Below, in pieces: positions 31,223 through 43,990 of a stretch of DNA of 64,000 bases. Position 1 is the stretch's first letter, and every line of letters begins with the position of its first letter. The notes beneath the pieces are model-generated. The model worked only from the letters and a program-made list of their open reading frames with translations. It was not told where the DNA came from and did no database searches. The DNA comes from Urophycis tenuis (lineage: Eukaryota; Chordata; Actinopteri; Gadiformes; Phycidae): NCBI GenBank assembly GCA_036785325.1, contig JAXIVH010000104.1, positions 239,663 to 303,662 on the forward strand. The letters are read 5' to 3'. Both the position numbers and the translations under genes were made by a program.

Positions 31223-32830
31223 CCTCAGGTCTGGGTACCTCAGGTCCAGGGTACCTCAGGTCCGGGTACCTCAGGTCCGGGTACCTCAGGTCCAGGGTAC
31301 CTCAGGTCCGGGTACCTCAGGTCCAGGGTACCTCAGGTCCGGGGTATCTCAGGTCCAGGGTACCTCAGGTCCGGGTACCTCAGGTCCAGGGGACCTCAGG
31401 TCCGGGTACCTCAGGTCCAGGGTACCTCAGGTCCGGGTACCTCAGGTCCAGGGGACCTCAGGTCCAGGTACCTCAGGTCCGGGTACCTCAGGTCCAGGGT
31501 ACCTCAGGTCCGGGGTACCTCAGGTCCAGGGTACCTCAGGTCTGGGTACCTCAGGTCCAGGGTACCTCAGGTCTGGGTACCTCAGGTCCGGGTACCTCAG
31601 GTCCGGGTACATCAGGTCCGGGTACCTCAGGTCCGGGTACCTCAGGTCCGGGTACCTCAGGTCCAGGGTACCTCAGGTCCGGGTACCTCAGGTCTGGGGA
31701 CCTCAGGTCCAGGGTACCTCAGGTCCGGGTACCTCAGGTCCAGGGTACCTCAGGTCCGGGTACCTCAGGTCCAGGGTACCTCACGTCTGGGTACCTCAGG
31801 TCTGGGTACCTCAGGTCTGGGTACCTCAGGTCCAGGGTACCTCAGGTCCGGGTACCTCAGGTCCAGGGGACCTCAGGTCCGGGTACCTCAGGTCCAGGGT
31901 ACCTCAGGTCCGGGTACCTCAGGTCCAGGGTACCTCAGGTCCAGGGTACCTCAGGTCCGGGTACCTCAGGTCCGGGTACCTCAGGTCCGGGTACCTCAGG
32001 TCCAGGGGACCTCAGGTCTGGGTACCTCAGGTCCGGGTACCTCAGGTCCAGGGTACCTCACGTCTGGTTACCTCAGGTCTGGGTACCTCAGGTCTGGGTA
32101 CCTCAGGTCCAGGGTACCTCAGGTCCGGGTACCTCAGGTCCGGGTACCTCAGGTCCAGGGGACCTCAGGTCCGGGTACCTCAGGTCCAGGGTACCTCAGG
32201 TCCGGGTACCTCAGGTCCGGGTACCTCAGGTCCAGGGTACCTCAGGTCCGGGGTACCTCAGGTCCAGGGTACCTCAGGTCCGGGGTATCTCAGGTCCAGG
32301 GGACCTCAGGTCCGGGTACCTCAGGTCCGGGGTACCTCAGGTCCAGAGTACCTCAGGTCCAGGGTACCTCAGGTCCGGGGTACCTCAGGTCCAGGGTACC
32401 TCAGGTCTGGGTACCTCAGGTCCGGGGTACCTCAGGTCCGGGTACCTCAGGTCCGGGGTACCTCAGGTCCGGGTACCTCAGGTCCGGGTACCTCAGGTCT
32501 GGGTACCTCAGGTCCAGGGTACCTCAGGTCCGGGTACCTCAGGTCCAGGGTACCTCAGGTCCGGGGTACCTCAGGTCCAGGGTACCTCAGGTCCCGGGTA
32601 CCTCAGGTCCGGGTACCTCAGGTCCGGGTACCTCAGGTTCAGGGTACCTCAGGTCCGGGGTACCTCAGGTCTGGGTACCTCAGGTCCGGGTACCTCAGGT
32701 CCGGGTACCTCAGGTTCAGGGTACCTCAGGTCCAGGGTACCTCAGGTCCGGGGTACCTCAGGTCTGGGTACCTCAGGTCCGGGGTACCTCAGGTCTGGGT
32801 ACCTCAGGTCTGGGTACCTCAGGTCCGGGG
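31223..32830. repeat. 1.6-kb GGTACC-rich minisatellite of mixed 15/16-bp units
   Basis: About 100 tandem copies of GGTACCTCAGGTCCG (15 bp) and a 16-bp version with CCAGG in place of CCG. Variants have CTG, GGGGTACC, GGGGACC or GGTATC. Every typical unit contains the palindrome GGTACC and the near-palindrome CCTCAGG. Few units contain stop triplets in any frame, so frames of 718 and 607 codons run through it; they are artefacts. Confidence 0.97.
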
Positions 32831-33555
32831 TGTGTGTGGCATGGATCTCCTACCCCTCCTACCTGGGGCGTTTGGTACCACGTCCGGCCCTCCGTTTCTT
32901 CATTTGGATCCAGAAGAGGTCCCCGGAGGGTTCTCTACTCTTTGGGGTCGCGCTACTTCATGAGCCAGCCCCCTGCGGCCCCCCAGACCAAACCCAGACA
33001 GGATCAAAGCACCTCCAGGACTTCAGGTCTGATTAGTGCACGTCCACCTTTGAGACGTGAAGGTGGCGAGAGCTCCAGGGGGTTCACCATATCACTACAT
33101 CAGGTGGTTGGAGGGGATCAGCAGGCCAGGAGCAGCTGGGATGGAGCTCCCAGTCATCTGAAGCAGAAGAACAACAGAACACATGTTGTCAGAGGAGGAC
33201 ACGGGATGTCATGAAGATCAAAGGAGGAGCATATTGTAATTATTAATGATCCATTACAATATACCGAGAGAGAGGGGGGGGGGGGGGGGGGGGAGACGCT
33301 GGACTGACACAGGGAGTTTTAGAGTGAGAGCTATGGTGGGCATATAAACTAAATACACCTTACTAACCGTCAATATATAATTATACACAATTTAACACAC
33401 ATTGTGCAAACATCATACAATATTGCTGTTGTTCGTCAGAGTCTTGTACTAGAACTAGATTTTTCGCGGTCTGGTTCCTATTGATCAAGACATGCAATTA
33501 GCTGTACTGTTGACCATGTTGCAGGAATTGTAAAATCACAAGCTGGAAATGCATG

Positions 33556-33558
<3 letters not shown>
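32831..33558. other. Unassigned, with a 20-base G run
   Basis: The right flank of the minisatellite. A run of about 20 G occupies 33274-33293. No gene is supported. Confidence 0.4.

Positions 33559-33592
<34 letters not shown>
33559..33592. repeat. (GA)n microsatellite
   Basis: About 16 AG units followed by GGATAGAGAC. Confidence 0.95.
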
Positions 33593-33593
<1 letters not shown>

Positions 33594-33685
33594 TAGAGAC
33601 GGCGTGGTGTAATGATGGGCTCTGTGTATTGTTCCCCTCACCGTGTGTGTGGGGGGCTGCTCTTGTTAGTCGTGAATGCGAGGTG

Positions 33686-33687
33686 TG

Positions 33688-33775
<88 letters not shown>

Positions 33776-33790
33776 TGGGGGGGGGGGGTG
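33686..33790. repeat. (TG)n microsatellite with terminal G run
   Basis: About 45 TG units with one TATG interruption, ending in a G-rich run at 33777-33788. Confidence 0.95.
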
Positions 33791-35103
33791 TGAATGTGTT
33801 GGTGTGCGATGTATTTGAGGCTGGATAAATGAGTGATTGGTGGGGGTTGAGGGTGGGGTGAGGGTGGGGGCGGGTGAGGGAGCTGGGTATGCTAGACGAT
33901 TCCTCAATGAAGCTCTCTCTCTCCTCGCCCTCCTGATGCACAACAAGCAGGTCGGGGGTCAGAGGTCGCCGACCACGCGCCTCAGACAACGGGCCGGAGA
34001 AACAACAACAACACAAATGATCAGAGAGCTGAACATACTCCAGGAGGTCAGCACTACAGAGAGAATGACGGTGAAGTGAGACTTCAATCTTGAAACACGT
34101 GCATTATGAAGACAAATCAACATCACAGCCCTTCATCGTCCCGATTGAACGTGCCGCTGTGCCACTGTATTCCTGCTCCCTATGCCCTGGTCATGGACCT
34201 TGTGAGTGCGCTTGGCCCTGGAACATGGAACGCTTCCCACATCACCGAGGAAATGTTTCCAAATGCTTTATGGCACACTGAAGGATCCTGCAATGTGCAG
34301 CGCTGCAGACCCTCCAACAACAAACCACTTCATTGGCGTACATCTGGCATGGAACACCGTGCTGTGGCCCCTGTGTGTTCCACGGATGTTCCTGTCAGCC
34401 CCCCGTCAGCCCACCTCCCGCTCCAGACCCGGCGTGTGCTCAGCCTTCACATGTTCTGACAAGACTCTTCCCTGCCAGCCGCTCGTCAAACACGGGAGCG
34501 TTTCCCATCTCTTGACCTCGTCCCACACGTTGGCATAGGAACGCCGGTTCCCTCTCACAGCGCTCTGCGGTCGGCACTGCGCACACTGTGTACTCTGTGG
34601 CCCCGCCCCCCACATCCTCTACCTGAACAGCGCAGGGCTCATGATTGGCTATCTCATGTGACTGACCCCACCCCTCACATGGGATCTGGGGTATGAGGCA
34701 GCCAATCATCAAGAAACCGTAATACCCAATTACAGATAATCATGCAAATGATCACCTTTCTATGACCCCTTTACACATCACATTGTGGCGCATGCTTTCA
34801 CAACGTCACATCAATTACTTCACTGAGAATCTCCATCTTTGGTTTTGAAAGTATCTGTGTAGGACCTGCCCCCTCTTCCTCTGTCCAGGAGGAACACCCT
34901 CATCCTCCTGGCTCCCAGCAGCTCCCCCCTAGCAGGTGAGAGGACATCAGACGGCTGACACCTGGATTCATTAATGGCCAAACCTGCTCCCTATGTCGAC
35001 CCCAGGAAACATCGCTAGCTACACCTTTCTAAAATGTATGGTAACAGAGCGCCTTGTGATCCGACACATAGCAGCCTCTAGGGGATGCAGTCTGAACTAT
35101 TGA

Positions 35104-35106
<3 letters not shown>
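33791..35106. other. No supported gene
   Basis: Open frames of 60-117 codons at 34090-34720 overlap on both strands and show no known motif or splice pattern. Confidence 0.4.

Positions 35107-35174
<68 letters not shown>
35107..35174. repeat. (CT)n microsatellite
   Basis: About 33 perfect CT units. Confidence 0.97.
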
Positions 35175-35175
<1 letters not shown>

Positions 35176-36435
35176 ATGTTCACCATGTCCCTGTACTGTC
35201 AGAGGTGTGACGTGTGTTGCAAGAAGTGAGAGGAGCAGAACTCCTTTCCTGCTCTGTACATGTTGTGATCCCCGACCGAGCAGAAAAACTTCACCTTCAA
35301 CACACCACGGCCACGTAAAAGAAAAGAAAAGAACATGATTGTAAATAACACATTGTATTGTGTTTCTCATCCTCCTCATCCATCCATCCTCATTTCTATT
35401 TCATTTACTTCACTCTCTTCAATTCTCTGCACTTCTGCTGAAGTCCTGTCAGGCTCACTCCTGAGTGTCCCCCCGTCTCTCCCTCCTCTCCTCCAGGGCT
35501 GATATTCTCCTCGGGTCTCGCGTCTCCACGCCGACCACGTAGCCTGAGGAGGTACCAGTCATTCTGCACTGCCTTTAGACACCGCTTTGAATGTCAGTCC
35601 CCCATTCTGGCTGCCCGGTATACAAACGGGAACTATACATCAAGTCAAGTCCCATTCATTCTGAGCTGGCCGTGACCCTGCTTGTCCCTTCCCAAGGCTC
35701 CGCGGGGGGCGTGGAGGTGGTGGTGTTGGTGTTCTAGAGGGACCACATGTTGACATGATGTACATGTTGCGTGTTGAATTTCATCTTTGTCATCTTCCTT
35801 CATGGAGGGGAAATTAAATTCCTGTACCCTTTTCCCCTTCCATTGTGGACTTTTGTTGTAGACCACCACTGCCCTTCACAACAGTTCAGTGTTACGTACG
35901 TTGTGAGATACTTTCAAACCTCACCGCACCCCATGGCTCTCATTCACTGTATTCAGGTGTGCCTCTGCAGCTGTAACAGTGCCTCACACAAGAGAGTCAC
36001 ATGCTCATCTCGAATCAAGCAGACCTGTCACTGCGTCAGGGCAGAACCTCGGGGGAAGGATGCACAGAGGCTGGGCAGGAAACCAAAAAACTTGTTTCCT
36101 GTTTCATAACAGATATATTGTACCAAAGATGCACAGTGTTTTGGGATTATTTTAAAACAAGATACAGTATATCTAAGAGAAATCAGCTTAGGCAAAGCAT
36201 TGAACAAACAACACTGAAAATCAAATATACTTCACCACCATTGTGATTGAGCTTCGAGAGGAGCTATCCATACAAACATATAGGCTGCTCTGAGTCTGTA
36301 GTCACAACACGAGATAAGTCATGATTAATACATACCATAATACAACTATGTTACATGTGCGGAAAGAGACAAATTTGGACTTCTTTGTTCGGTTAACTTA
36401 AACTAAAGTACTAAAGACTATTGCCTTTTCAGCCA
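35175..36435. other. No supported gene
   Basis: Unassigned sequence without coding motif or recognised repeat. Confidence 0.4.
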
Positions 36436-36481
36436 CATCTGTACTGTTACATTGCATCATTGCAATGTAACAGTACAGATG
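36436..36481. other. Perfect 21-bp inverted repeat with a 4-base loop
   Basis: Arms 36436-36456 and 36461-36481 are exact reverse complements around TCAT. Pairing stops abruptly beyond the arms. It is not part of any transposon that I recognise. Confidence 0.9.
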
Positions 36482-36678
36482 CTTCAATAATGACAAACCC
36501 ACAACTAATCCATCAAAACATGGATTGATGTTTTTGTTGCTGAGCCTCAGGTGATCTTTATTCACATGTTCATTAAACCTGAGCAGGTGTGTTAGTTGAC
36601 ACACCTCACAGGATGTATGGTCTGAGAGATGCTGTCAGGGGGTGAATGTTTCTCCACACTGAGGCACTCACTCAGGTA

Positions 36679-36945
36679 TAAACACACACACACACGCACG
36701 CACACGCACACACGCGCACGCGCACACGCACACGCACACACACGCGCACAAGCTCACACGCACACACACACACACACATACACGCACGCGCACACGCACA
36801 CGCACACACACACACACAGACATACACACACACACAAACACACATCGACAATCAGTAGCACGAACGCACACAATTGCACATGTAAACACATACTCACAAA
36901 CACACACATGTAAACACACACACACACACACACACATACACACAC
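36679..36945. repeat. (CA)n compound microsatellite with CG interruptions
   Basis: CACACA with CGCACG interruptions, broken by a short unique piece at 36844-36880. Confidence 0.95.
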
Positions 36946-37439
36946 AGCATGCTGCTAAAAGATCTGCTGATGCAGTGGAGGGTATTCTTGATAGGACAGT
37001 GAGACTAAGGAAGCAGGGTCTGATTGGATAATGTCACTGGCCATGCAGTGTGATTGAGATGGCTGGCTTTAATAGGGTTTAATTAGAACCCTTAGAAGGT
37101 CATATGCTTCCACTGATGTGATAATGAGGAAAAAGGCAACAAAGACAGTGCTGGCTCATGGCAGACCTGGTGCTGATGGTGCTGAATGTAACCATGGATG
37201 CATGGTTAAAAAACTACTGTTTTAGCTTCTTTGTATGCTCGGTGTGAATTTTAGAAATTATTCAATAACAAAGGAAATCCACTGCTCACTGTCAGAGGTC
37301 ATGGCCAACTGCACCGATGAGGCTTCAGTATGTATCCTCCCAACACTTGACCTGTCTGGAGCAAAGAACGCTGCTCTGCAAGCAGCTCCTAATGTTCAGT
37401 GTAAAGTTTAGTTTGTGTAAGAGGCTGTCCTGTGAGTCT
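36946..37439. other. No supported gene
   Basis: Unassigned sequence ending at the minisatellite remnant left of element B. Confidence 0.4.
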
Positions 37440-37474
37440 TCTACTGGTGGACACTGGGAGCTGCCCAGTACAAC
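37440..37474. repeat. Left remnant of the 42-bp minisatellite split by element B
   Basis: CTACTGGTGGACACTGGGAG and the bases to CAAC match the last ~34 bases of the 42-bp unit that continues at 46640. The CAAC at 37471-37474 is repeated at 46640-46643 as the target-site duplication. Confidence 0.9.
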
Positions 37475-38798
37475 TGTGGCGAGGGGAAGGGTAACTTTCT
37501 ACCCGATGTCAGATATACTTTGAAGAACGCTAAAGCTTGCACGACAACGCCACCCTGGGAATTTCACCCAGAGAGTAGACACGCTGGTTCGTTCTATTCA
37601 CAGGCTTGAGACGTGGTTCCAGGTATAAACGTATATCTTTTATTACAAATTATAAAAAAGAACAGTCATAATCAATATCATTCACACCGGGGAGGGGAAA
37701 AACTAGTCCAGGTCGGAGGCCTACCGGGGGAACAAGTATTAGTGGACGGGGAGTGGTTCACCCAAAATAACTAATAAAATAAGAAAAAGGGGTCACCCAC
37801 ACACACACACACACACGAGTAACCTTAACCAGGAGGGCACAGCACACCAAACGAGGGGGGGGGGGGACACCACCACCAGTCACCGCCACCACCACCGGCC
37901 TCCGACACTGAAACAGGGAAATAATATTAATGAGGGTTGCAACTCAAACAAAAAGGCAGAAAACAATTAACAAATTAAACTTGACAGCAATGTACAAAAA
38001 TACAACTAAACCATAAATGTAAAAGTAACTGAGCAAGCATAAGTGGCTATGCGACCGCAAAGCCGAGGGGACAACCAGGCTGCAGTGAGGGTCTTGTTGA
38101 CAGCCAGCAGCTTAGGTGTCCGGTTGGAGAAGGCCGCCGTCACAACGACAGGCAACACAGCGGCGCAGCCGCAGCAGAGCAGCAGCAACGCAGCAGCAGG
38201 TACAGCAAGCAGGCAAGCAGCAGGCAAGCAGCAGCCAAGCAGACGGTGCAGCAAGCAGGCAAGCGGCAGCCAAGCAGACGGTACAGCAAGCAGGCAAGCG
38301 GCAGCCAAGCAGACGGTACAGCAAGCAGGCAAAAGCGGAAGGCGAGCTATCAGAAGGGTTTAGACAAAGCAGCAGCGGTCCGGCAGCGATTCCACCTGAT
38401 CAAAACATAATTAGCGCTTATTCAATTAAACTGAGAAATTAGATGGTTGCGGGAGAGACAAACATACCTTCAGCAGAAGTAGCGGCGCACACACTTATAT
38501 AGGCAGGAGGAGGAGCGCGACAAATCCGAACATCAGCACTTCCTAGGACCACACTATCATTAGCTGCCTGACCACAAACAACATAATGCAGAGAGGGAGA
38601 ACACTTACCCCGCCAAAGGAGAGCCCATGAGCACCACAGAGCATAAACAACCGACCTTGTACCCGGAAGTGATGCGGAAGCTCAGGAACGAGAGAGGAGG
38701 CCGTCCTAAATACGGTCCTCTGCTCCGGGATAGGCTAACCGGCCATCGGGGTGTGTCCAGGATCCTGTGCCATGCATAGAATAATCTATGCTGCCACA
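37475..38798 (-). repeat. 3' LTR of element B (left copy)
   Basis: 1324 bases; on the minus strand TGTGGCAGC...GCCACA. It contains a TATATAAG motif on the minus strand near 38497, and a CAG-rich internal repeat (38170-38335) with three copies of a ~35-base unit including AAGCAGACGGTACAGCAAGC. It matches 45316-46639 nearly perfectly. Confidence 0.95.
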
Positions 38799-38813
38799 TT
38801 CTACCCCCCCTTT
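38799..38813 (-). promoter_or_regulatory. Polypurine tract of element B
   Basis: On the minus strand AAAGGGGGGGTAGAA lies directly before the 3' LTR, the expected plus-strand primer site. Confidence 0.75.
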
Positions 38814-38851
38814 CTGCATCGACGTCCCGTCGATGGCTAACAGGCTATGAA

Positions 38852-41800
38852 CTAGCTCCAAGGTCTAAACAGAGCCACAACAGCGTTAGATACAGGCACA
38901 GGAGCACTTACGACTGGTACCTCTCCAGTGGGCCGGGGGAGATGATGCACATTAGAGTGTTGGCCTGCAGTTGATCGTGCGGTACGGCGCAAGGCCACCT
39001 GACTGGAGCCAGGGCCAGAGATGGGTGAAGCAGCAAGAGAAGTGGATGCTTCTGGAGGTAGAACTGCTAACGGTCCATCCTGGGGACCATCTGGGGCACA
39101 ACATAGCACTGGCGCTCGAGCTGCAAGTTCACTGGCTGCAGTGAAGCCACGGGAAGGCATGGCTGAAGTCAAGGGTTGCTGCCCCAGGACCAGCAAGTCA
39201 CACTCAAACGGACGCTCCTCCTCAGAGGGTGGTTCCGCAGGCGGAGAATTCGGAGAAGAGACAGGGCCAGGGGAGTCTACACCAATCACGCCCTTCAACT
39301 TCGAACGGTGGACCTGCCGCACCTGAGTTGGGTTATCGACTGGCGCGATTGTGTACACTGAACCACCCGGCTTGGGTGCTCTCAACACCCTATACCGTGT
39401 GGAGTTCCAGCGATCCCGGGTCTTATGGGGGCCCCTGGCACTGAAGTCACGCAAGAAGACCAACTGCCCTTTTCTCAGCGGTAGAGCGGTGACACGCTGA
39501 TCATGGGTTCGGCTCCTACGATCTGCAGCCTGTTGCAGACGCTCTCGTGCCCCTTCAAAGGCTACCTGCAATCGGGATTGATGTTCTTTAACCCACTCAC
39601 AAACCGACCCACCAACAGGACTCTCGACTCTACCCAACAGGAAGTCAATAGGGAGGCGCGGTTCCTGACCAAACATCAAGAAAAAAAGGAGATTCCCCTG
39701 TAGCCTGGTGAGGAGTCGTGTTATAACAGTAGACCACCTGGGGTAGACACGCATTCCAGTCCCTTTTTCGGGAGACAGGTAAGGTGCGCAGCAGATTGTG
39801 GAGGGTACGGTTAAATCGCTCGCACTGACCGTTCCCCTCAGGATGGTACGGGGTAGTGCGTGATTTCACCACACCATACAAACTGCACAACTGCTGGATC
39901 AGGAGACTTTCAAAATTCCGGCCCTGGTCAGAATGCACTCGAGCAGGGACACCAAACTTATAAAACCACTCAGAGACCAGAACTTTAGCTACGGTGCCAG
40001 CACGCTGATCCCGGGTGGGGATAGCTACAGTATACTTGCTAAAGACATCGGTTAGAACCAAAACGTTCTCAGCACCATTCTGGGCAGGTTCAAGAGTGGT
40101 ATAATCAATGGCAAGGATCTCATTGGGGCGTGATGCCAACAGATGCCCCATGAAGCTGGCAGCTTTTGGGTGGACATCTTTGGCAACCTGACACTGTTCA
40201 CAGGTTTGACACCACCGGGCTACCTCGGCGGACATACCAGGCCAGTAGCATCGGGACCGCAGGAGGGCCAGTGTTCGCTCCACCCCTTGGTGGCCATGCT
40301 CTTGGTGGACCTGTGTCAACACTGTTTCAATTAGGGCACTGGGCAACAACAGCTGGAGTATGGCTTCAGCACCATCGGGGCGGAACACCTGGCGGTACAA
40401 GATCCCATCCCTTTCAACCAGACGGTCCCACTGCCTAAGCAGGGTCAGCGTGGATTGAGACAGCTGTACACGCTCCTCACGGCTGGGACGTTGCCGGTTG
40501 GCCCAGAACTGCAGCAATTCCCGTATGGTGGGGTCAGCCTGCTGTGCGGTGCGAAGTTCAGAGGGGGTCTGCTGCGGCAAGGCTACAATGGAAGCCTGCA
40601 TCACCTCAGTCGCCCTTTGACCCAATGCTTGCTGCAGAGGTTTAGGTAGGGCGGTACCGGGAAGCATTGCTTCCAAGTCAGAGGGGGCAGGTGGATGCTG
40701 ACGGGAGAGAGCATCTGCATTCCTGTTACTCCGCCCTGACCGGTACTTCAGTTCAAAGTCGAATGAGGCCAACTGAGCAGCCCACCTCTGTTCGGTGGCA
40801 GCCAGCTTGGCAGAAGACAGATGGCTTAGGGGATTGTTATCGGTGTACACAATACACTTATTCCCCAGCAAATACTCTCTGAACTTCTCTGGCATGGCCC
40901 ACTTAAGGGCCAAGAATTCAAGTTTCATCGAGCTGTAATTTGCTGTGTTTCTTTCGGTGGGGCTGAGACACCGACTAGCATAGGCTATCATAGGCTATCA
41001 TAGGCTATCATACCACCCGCTCCCAACGTCTCGGAAGCGCCAGCACCACCAGATAATGGATTTGTATAACACACCACACACCCCAGACTGTTTTCTAGCC
41101 ATTCTCATCTTATGTCTGTTCATCTCACTAATAACCACTGCCCATCTGTCATCTTTCATTGTGTGCACCAGGCTTCCACGGATGGTCTACCAGTCTGCGG
41201 TGGCCAGTGTCACCTCTTCACTGCCGTGTGCTGGGGAGGAAGCTTTGGGAGCGGTGGTGCCAGGAAGCTGTACAAGCCGGGGAGGAAGGCGAGCCCTGCA
41301 GTGGGGATGAAGCTGGACGGTGTGGAGGCGGCGACAGTGAGGAAGACGAGGGGAATGCTGCTGGCGACCCGGACCTACCCTCTCAGCCTCACTGTGCTGA
41401 ACTGAAGCAACTGAAGCAACTCAGGAAAAAAACGTTCAGCCACATGCTCACTCAGCCAAGTGCCTCAAAGTGCTTGGGTGCTCCTTCATCCCACCAACCA
41501 TCAGGCTCAGGAAGCTCCAACACCACCAGACAAATGGAATGGACTGAACTTTCATTCACATACACCACACCACACACCTTGGACTGTGACCCAGCCGTTG
41601 TTATTCCAGGACCATTCATATATTGTACCTGGAATACCTGTATAAATTTGCACATCTTGCACCTTGCACTTTCCGCATACTTGCACTATTTTATCTACTT
41701 GCACTATTTGATCTATCTTGCATTTTGCACCACAAACTGCTATCTAGGACACTAGTATGCATACGGGTCCTCTCGTCACCGACCTGACTTAAGAGCGCGT

Positions 41801-43990
41801 ATTTAATCTAATCTATTGTTTTTTATTGTGTATAGAATTTAGCCAGGCTCTTTACTGCTCATCTATCCCCTGCACTGCTGGTCTCTGCGAATTTCTCCTA
41901 CGGGGGATTAATAAAGAAATATCTTATCGGCCTCACCTTTCCTGCCTGCATTTGGGAAAGGACAGCCCCCAAGCCACCATAACTTGCGTCAACCTCCAAG
42001 ATAAACGGGAGGGAAAAGTCAGCGTAAGCCAACACTGGTGCAGTGGTAAGCTTAGCTTTCAGGTTGTCAAAACTTTGTTGGCACTCATCAGTCCAATCCC
42101 AACAAACCCCATGACCTGGTTTCCGTCTAGTTTTAGCACCACCGCCCTCCGATGCCACCCGATGTAGCGGAGCCGCTAGCTTGGCAAAGCCCTCCACAAA
42201 GCGACGGTAGTAACTAGCAAAACCCAGAAAAGAACGCACCTCTGAGGCAGTGGTGGGAACTGGCCACTTAGCTACTGAATCAATTTTGCCAGGGTCTGTG
42301 GAAACACCGTCACCAGAGATCACATGGCCCAAGTATCGTACCTCCTTCTGAAAGAAGGAGCATTTGCTTAGCTTGGCCTTCAGGCCCTCATGCTGAAGTC
42401 GCCCCAGCACCACCTTCAGTCGCTCCAGATGTTGCTCCACAGAGGAAGAGAACACAACAATGTCATCCAGATATAACAATAAGGACTGGCACTGTTGGTC
42501 TCCAAAGATGCACTGCATTAACCGCTGGAAGGTGCTGGGGGCGTTACAGAGCCCGAAAGGCATTCGGTTCCACTCGAACAAGCCAAAGGGTGTACAGAAG
42601 GCAGTCTTGGGCCTATCCGCCTCAGTGACGGGCACCTGGTTGTAGCCGCTGGCCAGGTCTAGCGTGGAGAACCAGCAAGCCCCAGACAGGGCATCTAGAG
42701 ACTTCTCTATTCGTGGTAGAGGGAACGCATCTCTTCTGGTCTTGCTATTTAGCTGTCTGTAGTCGACGCACATGCGGATACTACCATCCCTTTTCCTCAC
42801 CAACACGATCGGAGACGCGTAGGGGCTGCTACTCTCCTGAATGATCTGTGATGACAACAACTGGTTGATGTGTTCCTTCACTACCTCATATTCAGAGGGT
42901 GGGATACGCCTGTAGCGCTGCCTGACTGGGATATCATCAACCAAGGGGATGTCATGGGAAATGAGGTTGGTGCATCCCAAGTCTCCCTCGTAGGCTGAGA
43001 AAACCGGGGTGTACTGCCCGAGTAAGAACCTCACCTGACACTGATGCTCACCAGACAAAGATGACAAATCCAGGTCGTCTAACTGATGCTGAACACTAGG
43101 GGGAGCAGTCTGAGAAGACACCGTGGCCACCACTAAGGGCACTTCAGTGACCCCAGAAGGAAGGCTGACAACATTTACAAAGTCAAGCATACCAACAGCA
43201 GTGTGGGGGTGCAATACCACATCAGTGGAGCCAACGTTCAGAATAGGTATGTAGACCGTGCCCCTGGTTACTCGCACCAAGGCGGGGGAAACAAGCAACC
43301 CTTCAGGCAAGCCAGAGTCCGAGGGTTCAAACAGCACAGTAGAACTAGAATACTGCTGAGAACAAGTGGCCGCAACAACCTTGGTAACGCCCCCAGGAAT
43401 CCTCCAGGTCTTCTTACCCCTGACCTTTGCCAAACCAGGATGGTCCCGAGGGGTTTGAAGGCTAGCATGATGACACTTTTGCAGTGCCACAAGGACTTGC
43501 GTAGGGCCCCCGGAGACACAAGGCTGAGCAAATAACGCTGCACCATGCTGCACAAAAAGCTCGCTGTAGCATTTTCGGATGACATTCATCCCTAAAACAC
43601 CGGGTACCGAAACAAGCACCCCCCCAGGGAGGTCCCTCACAACCAAGATGCCACAACGAGGCATCTGCTTACCACAAAGTTGCACATCAAGCTCAAAGTA
43701 GCCGAGGAAAGGGATTTCCAGACCATTGGCGGCTCTAAGCTCCAGCCAATGGCAAGAGTGGAGGCGCTCCTGGCCCCAGGGCTCAAATGCTGATGGAAGA
43801 AGCTCTCAGAAATTGTGGACACCATGGACCCAGTATCCACCAAACAGGGAACCTTCACCCCACCCATGTCCACAGCTAAATGGGGACAAGATGAAATCAG
43901 CTCAGAAGCATCCATGCTACTTAAAGTAGCCTGTGAACCAGTGGCGGCCCCACCCAAACTGTGGCTCTGCAGTTCGGTGGGCTCTAGTTT
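38852..43990 (-). pseudogene. pol: Pol of element B, broken by two frameshifts and a LINE insertion
   Basis: Homologue of element A Pol, in pieces. Piece 1 (from the frameshift site to about 43790) holds protease LVDTGSMVSTI; a one-base loss in a T run near 43787-43790 shifts the frame. Piece 2 (about 43785-41945) has the rest of the protease region, RT with YLDDIVVFSS, and the start of RNase H (EVDASYGGLGAVLSQ). The LINE (about 41010-41940) then interrupts it. Piece 3 (40991-39690) has the rest of RNase H (TDNNPLSHL), integrase HHCC, and a DDE core with IDYTTLEP, SDQGRNFES and CERFNRT. An extra base in the A/T run at 39681-39687 shifts to piece 4 (to 38852), the GPY/F-like end and Ser/Pro tail. 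No functional Pol is expected. Confidence 0.92.
41010..41940 (+). mobile_element. Non-LTR retrotransposon 3' fragment inserted in pol of element B
   Basis: About 0.93 kb of unrelated sequence separates two pol codons that are adjacent in element A. Its plus-strand right end, GAATTTCTCCTACGGGGGAT TAATAAAGAAAT, is a LINE 3' end typical of fish. A stretch similar to SFIPPTIRLRKL (near 41487) recalls the C-terminus of L2/CR1-type LINE proteins, and a degraded second copy of its surroundings is at 41030-41090. At the left junction the target motif TAGGCTATCA occurs three times in tandem. The 198-codon frame at 41159-41755 is not a recognisable protein. Confidence 0.7.

Noticed and set aside
31058..33214. 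718- and 607-codon open frames
   Set aside because: They run through a 15/16-bp tandem array with few stop triplets; the mixed unit length shifts frame repeatedly and flanks show no gene structure.
38006..38442. Ala/Gln- and Cys/Leu-rich frames in the LTRs of element B
   Set aside because: Products of the CAG-rich internal LTR repeat, present identically in both LTRs (45847-46283).
41159..41755. 198-codon frame within the insertion in element B
   Set aside because: Lies in LINE 3' sequence, shows no domain, and overlaps other open frames.
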